From RSA11 sp965652565 (GTDB lineage Bacteria; Actinomycetota; Thermoleophilia; Solirubrobacterales; 70-9): 27,895 bases of DNA. Under the pieces are notes generated by a model that was not told the DNA's origin, searched no databases, and was given only the letters and a program-made list of their open reading frames with translations. Position 1 is the stretch's first letter; every line of letters starts with the position of its first letter. Shown piece by piece: positions 1 through 11,110 of the stretch. The position numbers were made by a program, and so were the translations under genes. Location: contig CBFGWL010000034.1 in assembly GCA_965652565.1 (NCBI GenBank), positions 1-27,895 of the forward strand. Direction: 5' to 3'.

Positions 1-53
1 TCCGCGACGAGCTCAAGGAGCTGCGTCGGGATCTGGAGGGCCTGCGCGCCTGA
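1..53 (+). CDS. C-terminal end of an upstream gene (partial)
   Basis: The reading frame starting at base 3 is open from the window edge and reads RDELKELRRDLEGLRA before a TGA at 51-53. The alternating Leu and charged residues look like the end of an amphipathic or coiled-coil helix. Codon use is GC-rich like the neighbouring genes. Only about 16 residues are visible, so no function can be assigned. The next gene starts about 90 bases downstream on the same strand. Confidence 0.5.
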   Translation, partial: RDELKELRRDLEGLRA

Positions 54-102
54 GCCGCCCGACACCCTCCGCGAAGCGCGTGCAAGCGGCCGAGCGTGGC
101 GT

Positions 103-108
103 TATCGT
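103..108 (+). promoter_or_regulatory. Possible -10 element of the M23 peptidase gene
   Basis: TATCGT at 103-108 fits the TANNNT form of a housekeeping -10 hexamer and would place transcription start near 115. That lies downstream of the GTG at 96 and upstream of the AAGGA ribosome-binding site near 129-133, so it favours the ATG at 144 as the start. No convincing -35 element is visible, so this is a weak call. Confidence 0.25.
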
Positions 109-143
109 TCCGCAGCGCTCAGCACGGTAAGGACGCTGTGTTC

Positions 144-1322
144 ATGACTCGGTGGGGACGACCGAAACGCTCAGGTTCGCTTGCGCCGCTGGCGCTTGCC
201 CTCGTTTGGCTCGGCTTCGCGGCGAGCGCGCAGGCCGCCGATCGCTTCGACGTGCTGCAGGTCGACACGCGCGGCGCCATGCAGCCCGTGCAGGGGAGCG
301 ACGGGCGCCGGCACCTCGTGTACGAGCTGCGCCTCCAGAACCTCTCGGCCCAGTTCGGCGTGAAGGTCGAGCGCGTTGACATCGTGGACGCCCGGCGCAA
401 CCGGACGGTGGCGTCGCTGTCCGGGGCGGCGCTCGCCGACGACATGGACCTCGGCGACCCGTTCGCGCTCGTGCAGACGACCGAGCTCGAGCCCGCGCAG
501 GCGGCGACGGTGTGGCTGCACCCGTCGTTCGCGAAGCGCGCGCCGCGTGTGATCCGTCACGTGCTCTGGGTGGCGCCGGGCGCGGGCGTCGATCCGGCCG
601 AGTTCGACCTGCGCTACGGGCGCCGCGTCGTCACGCCCCGCGCGCGCGTCGACACGCGCGCGCCGCTGCTCGTGCGCTCGCCGCTGCGGGGCGGGCGCTA
701 CGTCGCGATCAGCGGCTGCTGCGTCAGCCGTCACGCGCGCTCCGCGCTCGCGGTCGGCGCGCACCAGTGGGTCTCGCAGCGCTTCGCGGTGGACTGGGTG
801 CGGGTGAGCAAGGCGGGCCTACCGCACCGGGGCGACGGCACGAAGCTCCGCCAGCACTACATCTACGGCGAGCGCATCCACGCGGCGGCCCGCGGCAGGG
901 TGGTCCGTGCGGTCGATCGCTTCCAGGACACCCCGCCGTTCGAACGCGACGACAGCACGGTGACGCCGAAGCGGGCCGCCGGCAACCACGTGATCATTCG
1001 CCACGGCCCCCGGCGCTTCGCCCTGTACGCGCACATCAAGCCCGGCACGGTCAAGGTCGAGCGCGGCGAGCGGGTCCGCGCGGGCCAGGTGATCGGGCGG
1101 GTGGGCAGCTCGGGCAACTCCGACGCTCCACACCTGCACTTTCACGTCACGGACCGCCCGTCGCCGATCGGTGCCGACGGCGTGCCCTACCGGTACCGCC
1201 GCTACGCGCTGCAGGGCCGCGTCGGCGCGGGCGACGAGGTGGTCTGGTTCAAGCGCAAGCGCCCGCGCCGCGCGAGCCTGCCGCTCGGCGACACGGTCGC
1301 CGCCTTCCCGAAGGCTCCGTAG
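144..1322 (+). CDS. Secreted M23-family metallopeptidase
   Basis: A 392-residue exported protein. The ATG at 144 is preferred over the in-frame GTG at 96 because AAGGA lies about 10 bases upstream and the protein then begins with a classic signal peptide (basic MTRWGRPKRSG, hydrophobic core, AASAQA cleavage region). A roughly 150-residue N-terminal region of unknown role precedes the C-terminal M23 (lysostaphin/LytM-like) domain. That domain shows HLHFH at residues 330-334, which carries zinc/catalytic histidines, and a candidate metal-binding Asp217 in SQRFAVDW. The usual HxxxD spacing is not seen; this resembles the M23 subgroup with a QRYAxDF-like motif. M23 enzymes cut peptidoglycan cross-bridges or act as LytM-type scaffolds. 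The substrate here is unknown. The gene converges on the AI-2E gene with only 21 bases between stop codons. Confidence 0.85.
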   Translation: MTRWGRPKRSGSLAPLALALVWLGFAASAQAADRFDVLQVDTRGAMQPVQGSDGRRHLVYELRLQNLSAQFGVKVERVDIVDARRNRTVASLSGAALADDMDLGDPFALVQTTELEPAQAATVWLHPSFAKRAPRVIRHVLWVAPGAGVDPAEFDLRYGRRVVTPRARVDTRAPLLVRSPLRGGRYVAISGCCVSRHARSALAVGAHQWVSQRFAVDWVRVSKAGLPHRGDGTKLRQHYIYGERIHAAARGRVVRAVDRFQDTPPFERDDSTVTPKRAAGNHVIIRHGPRRFALYAHIKPGTVKVERGERVRAGQVIGRVGSSGNSDAPHLHFHVTDRPSPIGADGVPYRYRRYALQGRVGAGDEVVWFKRKRPRRASLPLGDTVAAFPKAP

Positions 1323-1343
1323 GACCTCAGCGGCTCGTCGCCT

Positions 1344-2450
1344 CTACGGGCCGTTCGCCGGGTTTGCGTCCGGCGGTCCCGCGTGCGCCGGGATCTCGAG
1401 CTCGTCGGCGCGCATCACGCCGCGGTCCTCCTCCATCGGCTTCACCCAGAGCTCCTGGACCAGGATCACGATCGCCGAGAGGATCGGCACGGCGACGAAC
1501 AGGCCGATGAAGCCGAAGAGCTGACCGACGAGGATCACCCCGATGGCGATCAGCGCGGGATGCAGCTTCACGCGCTGGGCCATGATCAGCGGGATGATCA
1601 CGTTGCCCTCGATCTGCTGGACGACGATGTAGATGATCAGCGCGAGCAGTGCGGTGGTCGGCGAATCGGCCAGCGCGAAGAGGATGACCGGGATCGCGCC
1701 GAGGATCGCGCCGAAGTAGGGGATCACCACGAGCAGCGCCGAGAAGACCGCGAAGAAGATTGCGAACTCGAGGTCGATCAGCGTCAGCCCGATGTAGAGG
1801 AGGACGCCGGTGACCAGCATGTCGGCGACGACGCCGTGCAGCCAGCCGATCCAGGCCGCGCGCATCCGCTCGATGACCCGCGCCACCGCCTCGCGACGCG
1901 CCGGCGGGAACAGCGAGAGCACGCCGCCGACGAGCGGGTCGGGGCGCACAGCGATGTAGTAGGCCGTGATCAGCATGAAGACGAGCGCCGCGAGGATCCC
2001 CGCGATGCTGAGGCCGAGCGAGGTGAGCGGCCCGATCAGCGTCTCGGGGTTCTCGGTGTAGCTCTCGAGGAAGTTCTGCGCCTCCTCGCCGACCTCGCTC
2101 GGCTCGACCCCGACGATCGCGCCGATGCGCTCCTCGAGCTCGTGGGCGACATCGGGCACGGAGTCGACGAACTCCTCCGTCTGCTCGATGAACGGCGGGA
2201 TGATCAGCGCGAACACGCCGGCGACGACGGCAAGCCCAAGCAGGAGCCCCGCCAGGGCGCCCGCGGCGCGCGGGATCCGGTAGCGCTCGAGGAAGCTCGC
2301 CGCGGAGCTCAGCGGGATCGAGATGATCACCGTGACCAGGATCGCCACCAGCAGCGTGACGAGCTCTTGGAAGAGAAGGCCGAAGACCAGCAGCCCCGCC
2401 GCCAGCAGGACGCCCCGGTAGACGACGTGCAGCTGGCTGAACGGCGGCAT
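1344..2450 (-). CDS. AI-2E/PerM family transporter
   Basis: A 368-residue polytopic membrane protein of the AI-2E transporter (PerM/YdiK/TqsA) family. An N-terminal pair of helices (about residues 10-50) is followed by another hydrophobic hairpin. A soluble acidic segment follows (about 95-145, rich in Glu/Asp), then a dense C-terminal membrane region. It ends with the family-typical stretch VKLHPALIAIGVILVGQLFG and GLFVAVPILSAI, then a short hydrophilic tail. Family members have been linked to autoinducer-2 export, ion/proton antiport or permease roles, so the substrate is open. The ATG at 2450 lies 5 bases after the stop of the NarL-type regulator, making it the last gene of a leftward operon with the two-component genes. 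Co-transcription suggests a link to envelope or signal response, which is inference. Confidence 0.88.
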   Translation of the reverse strand: MPPFSQLHVVYRGVLLAAGLLVFGLLFQELVTLLVAILVTVIISIPLSSAASFLERYRIPRAAGALAGLLLGLAVVAGVFALIIPPFIEQTEEFVDSVPDVAHELEERIGAIVGVEPSEVGEEAQNFLESYTENPETLIGPLTSLGLSIAGILAALVFMLITAYYIAVRPDPLVGGVLSLFPPARREAVARVIERMRAAWIGWLHGVVADMLVTGVLLYIGLTLIDLEFAIFFAVFSALLVVIPYFGAILGAIPVILFALADSPTTALLALIIYIVVQQIEGNVIIPLIMAQRVKLHPALIAIGVILVGQLFGFIGLFVAVPILSAIVILVQELWVKPMEEDRGVMRADELEIPAHAGPPDANPANGP

Positions 2451-2455
2451 CGGCC

Positions 2456-3109
2456 TCAGCCTTCGAGATAGCGCAGCACCGCGAGGACCCGCCGGTGATC
2501 GTCCGGCGTGGGCGGGAGGTCGAGCTTGGAGAAGATGCTGGTCACGTGCTTTTCGACGGCGCGCTCGGTGATCACGAGGCGCTCGGCGACTGCCGCGTTC
2601 GAGCGCCCCTCGGCCATCAGCGCGAGCACCTCGCGCTCCCGCGCGGTCAGCGTGGCGAGCGGGTCGTCGTTGTCCGGCTTGCCGAGCATCGCGGTCACCA
2701 CATCTGGATCGAGCGCCGAGCCGCCGGAGCCGACCCTGCGCACGGCCTCGACGAACGCGTCGACGTCGGCTACCCGGTCCTTGAGCAGATAGCCGATCCC
2801 GGAGGCGTCGTCCGCGAGGAGCTCGCGCGCGTGGGCGGGCTCGACCATCGCGGAGAGCACGAGCACGGCCGTTTGCGGGAGCTCCGCGCGAATCGTGCGC
2901 GTCGCGCGCACGCCCTCGTCGGTCTGCGTGGGCGGCATGCGCACGTCGACGATCGCCACGTCCGGCTTGTGGGCGCGGACCTTGCGCAGCAACTCATCGC
3001 CGTCGGCGGCTTGCCCGACGACCTCCATTTCGTGCTCCGCAAGCAGGCGGGCGATGCCCTCGCGCAGGAGCACCGAGTCCTCGGCGATCACGACTCGCAC
3101 AGCTGGCAA
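2456..3109 (-). CDS. NarL/LuxR-type response regulator
   Basis: A 217-residue two-domain response regulator. The receiver has the acidic pair Glu10/Asp11, phospho-acceptor Asp55 (VAIVDVRMPP), Ser87 and the conserved Lys111 (YLLKD). A C-terminal LuxR-type helix-turn-helix begins at LTAREREVLALMAEGRSN (about residue 153) and includes the recognition-helix signature ERAVEKHVTSIFSKL. Such proteins dimerise and bind DNA once phosphorylated by a HisKA_3 kinase. The kinase gene is immediately upstream, with 24 bases between them, so it is the likely partner. The ATG at 3109 gives a full-length receiver. The DNA targets cannot be read from the sequence. Confidence 0.93.
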   Translation of the reverse strand: MPAVRVVIAEDSVLLREGIARLLAEHEMEVVGQAADGDELLRKVRAHKPDVAIVDVRMPPTQTDEGVRATRTIRAELPQTAVLVLSAMVEPAHARELLADDASGIGYLLKDRVADVDAFVEAVRRVGSGGSALDPDVVTAMLGKPDNDDPLATLTAREREVLALMAEGRSNAAVAERLVITERAVEKHVTSIFSKLDLPPTPDDHRRVLAVLRYLEG

Positions 3110-3133
3110 GGTAGTGGGTCGTCCAGACTGCGG

Positions 3134-4600
3134 TCAGGAAAGCGGGATCCGGGCTTCGATCCGCGTCCCGCTACCGGGTGCGCTCGAGATGTCCAGCTCG
3201 CCGTCGAGCGCCTGCACGCGGTCGGCGAGGCCACGCAACCCCGAGCCGGCCGGGTCGGCGCCGCCGCGCCCCTCGTCACGCACCGCGACGCGCAGCAGGC
3301 CGTCGCGCCGCGCGACCTCGACGCGCGCGCGGTCGGTGCCTGCATGGCGCGCGGCGTTGGTGAGCGCCTCGGCGACGACGAAGTACGCCGCGGCCTCGAC
3401 GGGCTCGGGCAGCCGCTCCCCGACGCCGTCGTCGAGCTCGACCGTGAGCGGCGAGCGCTTGGCCAGCGCCGTGAGCGCGGCGCTGAGGCCGCGGTCGGTG
3501 AGCACGGCGGGGTGGATGCCGCGGGCCAGCTCGCGCAGCTCGTCGGTGGCGCGCGCCAGCTCCTCCGAGGCCTCGTCGAGCAGGGCGCGGGCCTGGTCGG
3601 GGTCGGAGCCGAGGCGGTCGCGGGCCATGCGCAGCGACAGCGCGAGCCCGACCAGGCGCTGCTGCGCGCCGTCGTGCAGGTCTCGCTCGAGCTTGCGCCG
3701 CGCCGCGTCCGCCGCCTCGACGATCCTCGCCCGCGAGGCGCGCAGCTCCTCGTAGCGGCGCTGGAGCTCGGCGTCGAGGCGCACGTTCTCCTCCGCGATC
3801 TCCTCGGCGGCGACCAGCTTGGAGCGCAGGAGCCCGCCGAGGAACGCGTAGGGGATCGACGCGAGCGGGACGACGGCGAAGAGGTAGACCGTCTCGGTGA
3901 CCTTGTCGGCGCCGGTGATCGAGATCGCGACGAGCGACATGAAGAACGCGATCGTCACGAACGCCGCCCACAGGGTCGGCCCGAGGTCGCGGCGGGCCTC
4001 CGGGCCCGCGTTGCGCCAGCGGCGGATCACGAGCACCAGCGTCGCGGCCAGGAGCAGTACCCCGATCGCGTTGAGGGTCCCGAAGATGGCCGAGGCGAGC
4101 TCGGGCTTGTTGGCGATCATCATCGGGTTCGGCGGGCAGTCCGTGCCGCAGAACTCCGCGTTGGTCGAGTCGGCGAACAGGTAGGGGATGGGCACGGCGG
4201 GCACGGTGACCGCGTACGCCCCGAGGACGACCGCCTTCGTCCAGCCATCCTGGAGGCGGCCGGAGGGGAAGGTGAGCGTCATGTGGACGAGGATCGCGAT
4301 CGGCACCGCCCCGACCAGCGCCCCGGCGATGAACAGCCCCGGCACGCTCGAGTTCATCAGTCCGGAGAGCAGCCAGGTGAGCCCGACCGCCTTCATGAAC
4401 GGGCCGACGCGGCTACTGGGCCGGGCGTTCCACGCGTAGAGGCCGGTGCCGACGAACGACCAGCCGACGAGCAGGGTGAGGCAGGCGAGCGCCGCCTTGT
4501 CCTCGACGTGGTCGCTGGTCAGGATCGTCGTCAGGACGAGCAGGCCGAGCACGAAGCTCGCCAACCCGAGGGCGATCAGGGCCCGGCGCAGCGAGATCAT
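3134..4600 (-). CDS. Membrane sensor histidine kinase (HisKA_3/NarL partner class)
   Basis: A 488-residue sensor kinase. Residues 1-255 hold about seven or eight hydrophobic segments with few loops, so the sensor is likely intramembrane. The one larger loop (about 141-170) contains two cysteines (CGTDC) that could form a disulphide. A coiled-coil linker (about 262-300) leads to the HisKA_3 dimerisation motif ERDLHDGAQQRLVGLALSLR with phospho-acceptor His309. An HATPase domain follows, with N-box AEALTNAARHA (Asn415), RDEGRGG and the GSGLRGLADRV lid. Its ATG overlaps the stop of the upstream receiver gene in an ATGA at 4597-4600, so translation is probably coupled. The signal is unknown. Confidence 0.92.
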   Translation of the reverse strand: MISLRRALIALGLASFVLGLLVLTTILTSDHVEDKAALACLTLLVGWSFVGTGLYAWNARPSSRVGPFMKAVGLTWLLSGLMNSSVPGLFIAGALVGAVPIAILVHMTLTFPSGRLQDGWTKAVVLGAYAVTVPAVPIPYLFADSTNAEFCGTDCPPNPMMIANKPELASAIFGTLNAIGVLLLAATLVLVIRRWRNAGPEARRDLGPTLWAAFVTIAFFMSLVAISITGADKVTETVYLFAVVPLASIPYAFLGGLLRSKLVAAEEIAEENVRLDAELQRRYEELRASRARIVEAADAARRKLERDLHDGAQQRLVGLALSLRMARDRLGSDPDQARALLDEASEELARATDELRELARGIHPAVLTDRGLSAALTALAKRSPLTVELDDGVGERLPEPVEAAAYFVVAEALTNAARHAGTDRARVEVARRDGLLRVAVRDEGRGGADPAGSGLRGLADRVQALDGELDISSAPGSGTRIEARIPLS

Positions 4601-4929
4601 CGCAGCAGTGCGGTGATCGCCTCGCCCGAGAGCTGGTCCTTGGCCAAGAAACCGATGGTGTCCGGGGTGGGCTCGACGTCGTCGCGGCTCGAGATCAACA
4701 GCACCTGGGCGCCGTGCTCGCCGAGCTGAGCCGCGAGGTCGCGACCGTCGCCGTCGGGCAGGTTGACGTCAAGGAGTACGAGGTCGGGCGTGTGCTCGGC
4801 GGCCGCGCGCACGGCCTCGGCGCCGTCGGCGGCCTCGGCGACCACCTGGAAGCCCTCGCACTCCAGGAGCCGGCGGGCGTTTGCGCGGAAGCCGGCGTGG
4901 TCGTCGACGATGAGCACTCGCTGTCCCAT
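4597..4929 (-). CDS. Stand-alone response-regulator receiver domain
   Basis: About 110 residues forming one CheY-like receiver: acidic pair near Asp10/Asp11, phospho-acceptor Asp55 (LVLLDVNLPDGDG), Ser81 and Lys98 (FLAKD), counted from the GTG at 4932. The protein stops right after the last receiver helix, so there is no output domain and no room for one: the kinase starts at the overlapping ATGA. Start could be the ATG at 4929 or the adjacent GTG at 4932. A -10-like GACAAT lies 7-8 bases upstream, suggesting a leaderless mRNA. As first gene of the operon it may act as a phosphate sink or competitor, or regulate the kinase by protein contact. Those roles are inference. Confidence 0.88.
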   Translation of the reverse strand: MGQRVLIVDDHAGFRANARRLLECEGFQVVAEAADGAEAVRAAAEHTPDLVLLDVNLPDGDGRDLAAQLGEHGAQVLLISSRDDVEPTPDTIGFLAKDQLSGEAITALLR

Positions 4930-4937
4930 CACGTTGC

Positions 4938-4966
4938 ATTGTCCCTTACCCAGGACGGCGTTCCAA
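4938..4966 (-). promoter_or_regulatory. Promoter of the two-component/AI-2E operon
   Basis: On the minus strand, TTGGAA (4961-4966) and GACAAT (4938-4943) are separated by exactly 17 bases, matching a housekeeping sigma -35/-10 arrangement. The predicted start of transcription falls at the GTG/ATG start of the receiver gene (4932/4929), leaving no room for a ribosome-binding site. That implies a leaderless transcript. Confidence 0.55.
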
Positions 4967-5025
4967 TACGGCTAGCGTCCCCGGGGGGTGCGGTTATCCC
5001 CACCGCCAAACGCCGGAGAACTCCA

Positions 5026-5054
5026 TTGGATCGGGGCCGCCCGCGGCGCATGAT
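5026..5054 (+). promoter_or_regulatory. Promoter of the MMPL transporter gene
   Basis: TTGGAT (5026-5031) and CATGAT (5049-5054) are 17 bases apart, each matching four of six consensus positions. Predicted transcription start is near 5061, about 30 bases before the ATG at 5092. The leader carries an AGGAG ribosome-binding site at 5081-5085. This excludes the in-frame ATG at 5050 as the start. The promoter is divergent from the two-component operon promoter. Confidence 0.45.
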
Positions 5055-5091
5055 CGCTGTCGTGAGCGAAGAACGAGCCCAGGAGCGCAAC

Positions 5092-7365
5092 ATGGAGCCC
5101 ACCGGAATCGCGGCGCGCGCCGGCCGCTGGAGCGCGCGCCACCGCCGTAAGGCGATCGCAGGATGGCTTGCGTTCGTGATCCTCGCCGTCGTGATCGGCG
5201 GTTCGGTCGGCACGGAGACGCTGACCGACGAGGAGTACGGAGTCGGCGAGTCGCAGCAGGCGGACAAGGCCTACGCCGACGCCTTCTCCGACACCGCGAA
5301 GGAGACGGTGCTGATCGAAGGCGCCGACGCGCGTGGGCCCCAGGTGCGCGCCGCCGTCGATGAGCTCGTCACGGAGCTCGAGGGCACCGGCGTCGCCGAG
5401 CGGATCGTCACGCCCTACGACGACCCCAACCAGATCGCGGAGAACGGGCAGGCCGCCCTGCTGACGTACGAGATCGCGGAGCCGCCGAGGGACGCGGACG
5501 AGACCGTGGAGGACCTGGTCGAGCGGCCCGAGGCCGCGATCGAGTCCGTGGCCTCCGCGAACCCCGAGCTCGAGATCGGCTACTTCGGCGACGCGAGCGC
5601 GAGCAAGGCGCTCAGCGAGTCGTTCGAGGAGGACTTCCGGCAGGCCGAGGTGACCTCGGTGCCGGTCACCCTGCTCATCCTGATCATCGCCTTCGGCGCG
5701 CTGCTGGCCGCGTTCGTGCCGCTGATTCTGGCCGCGACGGCCGTTGCGGCCTCGATCGCGCTGCTCGGGCCGATCAGCCAGATCTTCCCGGTCGACGAGG
5801 CCGTCGCCTCCGTCGTGCTGTTGATCGGGCTCGCGGTCGGCGTGGACTACGCGATGTTCTACCTGCGCCGTGAGCGCGAGGAGCGCGCCCGCGGCCGCAG
5901 CAAGGACGCCGCGCTGGCCGCGGCCGCCGCCACCTCAGGACGCGCGGTGCTGGTCTCCGGCCTCACCGTCGCCGCCGCGATGGCGGGGATGTACTTCGCC
6001 GGCGCCGCCACGTTCACGTCGTTCGCGACCGGCACGATCCTGGTCGTTGCGATCGCCGTGGTCGGTTCCTTGACCGTGCTCCCGGCGGTGCTGTCCGCGC
6101 TCGGCGACCGCGTCAACAAGGGCCGCGTGCCCTTCCTGATGCGCCCGGAGCAGCGCGCGGGGCGCGAGCCGCGCGTGTGGGGCGCCGTCCTCAACCGCGT
6201 CCTGCGCCGGCCCTGGCTGGCGGGCGGCGCGGCCCTGGCGCTGCTGCTCGTCCTGGCGATCCCGACGCTCAACCTGAAGATGCAGGTGCCCGGGATCGAG
6301 ACGCTCCCGCGCGATCTCGAGGTCATGCAGACCTACGATCGCATCCAGGCGAGCTTCCCGGGCGAGCAGATCGCGGCGACGGCCGTGGTCGAGACGAACG
6401 GCGCCCCGGAGAGCGAGGTCGACGCGGCGCTCGCCGAGTTCGACCGCGCGTTGGCCGACAGCGAGTACGTCGTCGGTCCGCGCTCGGTGGAGACGAGCCC
6501 GGACGGCAGCGTCCACGCCGTGAGCATCCCGATCGCGGGCGAGGGCACCGACGACACCTCGTACGCGGCGCTCGCGTCGCTGCGCGAGGACGTCATCCCG
6601 GCGACGATCGGTTCGCTGCCGGGCGCCGAGGTGAACGTCACCGGCTTCACCGCGGGCTCGGAGGACTTCAACCAGGTGATGGAGGACCGCGTGCCGATCG
6701 TGTTCGCGTTCGTCCTCGGGATGGCGTTCCTGCTGCTCCTGGTGACCTTCCGCTCGATCGTGATCCCGATCAAGGCGATCCTGCTGAACCTGCTGTCCGT
6801 GGGCGCGGCGTACGGGATCGTCGTGTGGATCTTCCAAGAGGGCCACTTGGAGTCCCTGCTGGGCTTCGAGTCGACGGGCGCGGTGACCTCGTGGCTGCCC
6901 CTGTTCCTGTTCGTGATCCTGTTCGGGCTCTCGATGGACTACCACGTGTTCATCCTGAGCCGGATCCGCGAGGCCTTCGACCGCGGCATGTCCACCGGCG
7001 AGGCCGTGGGCGCCGGGATCAAGGGCACGGCGTCGGTGGTCTCCGCGGCGGCGATCGTGATGGTGGCCGTGTTCGCCATCTTCGCGACCCTCTCGGCGAT
7101 CGAGTTCAAGCAGTTCGGCGTGGGTCTCGCGCTGGCGGTTCTGATCGACGCCACGATCATCCGCGCCGTCCTGCTGCCGGCCACGATGAAGCTGCTCGGC
7201 GACTGGAACTGGTACCTGCCGAGCTGGCTGGAGTGGCTGCCGCGGTCGCGGTTCGAGTCGCACGGCGAGCTGCCGGTGCCTCCCGCCGAGGACGCGGATG
7301 ACCGCGAGGACGAAGAGGGCGCCGAGGCCCCGGGGACACCGGCTCCGGAGCCCGCGGGCGCCTAG
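5092..7365 (+). CDS. MMPL/RND-family membrane transporter
   Basis: A 757-residue RND-type exporter of the MMPL family. A first helix near residues 23-42 is followed by an extracytoplasmic domain, a helix bundle with GVDYAMFYLRRE (Asp252-Tyr253), a second N-terminal helix and exported domain (about 380-545), and a second bundle with FGLSMDYHVFILSRIREA (Asp616-Tyr617). These two Asp-Tyr pairs are the proton-relay residues of MmpL-type transporters. The tail is acidic and proline-rich and probably cytoplasmic. Family members move lipids, siderophores or drugs across the inner membrane using the proton gradient; the substrate here is unknown. AGGAG at 5081-5085 fixes the start. It is divergent from the two-component operon, so it is a possible but unproven regulatory target. 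Confidence 0.9.
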   Translation: MEPTGIAARAGRWSARHRRKAIAGWLAFVILAVVIGGSVGTETLTDEEYGVGESQQADKAYADAFSDTAKETVLIEGADARGPQVRAAVDELVTELEGTGVAERIVTPYDDPNQIAENGQAALLTYEIAEPPRDADETVEDLVERPEAAIESVASANPELEIGYFGDASASKALSESFEEDFRQAEVTSVPVTLLILIIAFGALLAAFVPLILAATAVAASIALLGPISQIFPVDEAVASVVLLIGLAVGVDYAMFYLRREREERARGRSKDAALAAAAATSGRAVLVSGLTVAAAMAGMYFAGAATFTSFATGTILVVAIAVVGSLTVLPAVLSALGDRVNKGRVPFLMRPEQRAGREPRVWGAVLNRVLRRPWLAGGAALALLLVLAIPTLNLKMQVPGIETLPRDLEVMQTYDRIQASFPGEQIAATAVVETNGAPESEVDAALAEFDRALADSEYVVGPRSVETSPDGSVHAVSIPIAGEGTDDTSYAALASLREDVIPATIGSLPGAEVNVTGFTAGSEDFNQVMEDRVPIVFAFVLGMAFLLLLVTFRSIVIPIKAILLNLLSVGAAYGIVVWIFQEGHLESLLGFESTGAVTSWLPLFLFVILFGLSMDYHVFILSRIREAFDRGMSTGEAVGAGIKGTASVVSAAAIVMVAVFAIFATLSAIEFKQFGVGLALAVLIDATIIRAVLLPATMKLLGDWNWYLPSWLEWLPRSRFESHGELPVPPAEDADDREDEEGAEAPGTPAPEPAGA

Positions 7366-7424
7366 ACCAAAAGCTCCCCCCACAACAGAGGCAAAGCGCC
7401 TCACACATCCCATCCCCCCGGCAA

Positions 7425-7467
7425 CGGCGCACCCGCGGACCCCCGGACGCGGGTGCGCCGCGTTTCT
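7425..7467 (+). terminator. Intrinsic terminator after the MMPL gene
   Basis: A perfect 13-bp stem (7425-7437 paired with 7448-7460) with a 10-base loop is followed by CGTTTCTT. It sits 60 bases after the MMPL stop codon and before the next gene on the same strand. The strong GC stem with a short T-rich tail fits a rho-independent terminator in a high-GC genome. Confidence 0.7.
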
Positions 7468-7495
7468 TGGGGGCTCGATCGCGAGCCCCGCGCGC

Positions 7496-7501
7496 TACTG
7501 T
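7496..7501 (+). promoter_or_regulatory. -10-like element of the coiled-coil gene
   Basis: TACTGT fits TANNNT and ends 8 bases before the ATG at 7510. Transcription would start at or next to the start codon, and there is no ribosome-binding site. No clear -35 is visible. The call rests on the same arrangement being repeated before uvrA, fmdB-like and tsaB in this window. Confidence 0.35.
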
Positions 7502-7509
7502 GACTGGCG

Positions 7510-8061
7510 ATGGACGTCGATCAACTGGTCGCTGAGCTGACCGCACGTGTCCGCGAGACCCTCGCCGAGGCCGACCGCAAGGCCCGCGAGATCGTCGCCG
7601 AGGCCGAGGCCGAGGCGGCCGCCATCCGCCAGCGCGCCGAGCGCGACGCCGAGCAGCGCCTCGCCCAGGTGCGCCAGGCGCTCGCCGGCTTGGAGGGCGC
7701 GCTGGGCGGGTCGCCGGACGCCGAGGTGCCGGCGCCGCCGGAGCCCGAGCCCAGCCCCGGGCCCGAGCCGGTCCCGGAGCCCTCGCCGCCACCGGTCCCC
7801 GAGCCCACGCCTCCGGCCGAGCCCGAGCCGATGCCGACGGAGCCGGAGATCGAGCCGCCCGCGCCCGAGCAGCCCGATCGGCCCGAGCCGGCGGCCAACG
7901 GCGCGCGCTCCACTGACGTCACGGCGGCGCGGATCGTTGCCGCCAAGATGGCGCTCGACGGCTCCTCGCGAGATGAGATCGCCGCGCGCTTGCGCGAGGA
8001 ATACGACCTCGACGACGTCGACGGGCTCCTCGATGACGTCCTCGCGCGTGCGTCGAGCTAG
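7510..8061 (+). CDS. Coiled-coil, proline-rich protein of unknown function
   Basis: A 183-residue protein in three parts. Residues 1-63 form a highly charged, Ala/Glu/Arg-rich coiled coil (AEADRKAREIVAEAEAEAAA). Residues about 71-130 are a low-complexity linker of Pro-Glu-Pro repeats. Residues about 136-183 form a compact acidic helical domain (AARIVAAKMALDG, EEYDLDDVDGLLDDVLARA). There is no signal peptide or membrane segment, so it is likely cytoplasmic. The coiled coil resembles DivIVA-like or ATP-synthase-b-like stalks only in composition. I do not recognise a named family. It has its own -10-like element and is flanked by an upstream terminator and downstream uvrA. The name of any function would be a guess. 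Confidence 0.75.
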   Translation: MDVDQLVAELTARVRETLAEADRKAREIVAEAEAEAAAIRQRAERDAEQRLAQVRQALAGLEGALGGSPDAEVPAPPEPEPSPGPEPVPEPSPPPVPEPTPPAEPEPMPTEPEIEPPAPEQPDRPEPAANGARSTDVTAARIVAAKMALDGSSRDEIAARLREEYDLDDVDGLLDDVLARASS

Positions 8062-8110
8062 GGCGGGCACTACCCGATCACGGTCCCCGGGTGGCGACTG
8101 ACCCGGACCG

Positions 8111-8116
8111 TACACT
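8111..8116 (+). promoter_or_regulatory. -10-like element of uvrA
   Basis: TACACT ends 7 bases before the ATG at 8124, so transcription would begin at about the start codon and give a leaderless mRNA. I see no convincing -35 and no SOS/LexA box of the familiar Gram-positive form (GAAC-N4-GTTC) immediately upstream. Confidence 0.4.
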
Positions 8117-8123
8117 TGTTCGT

Positions 8124-11108
<2,985 letters not shown>

Positions 11109-11110
11109 AG

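Noticed and set aside
96..143. GTG at 96 as start of the M23 peptidase
   Set aside because: It would place 16 polar residues before the signal peptide. The ATG at 144 has a ribosome-binding site and gives a clean signal sequence.
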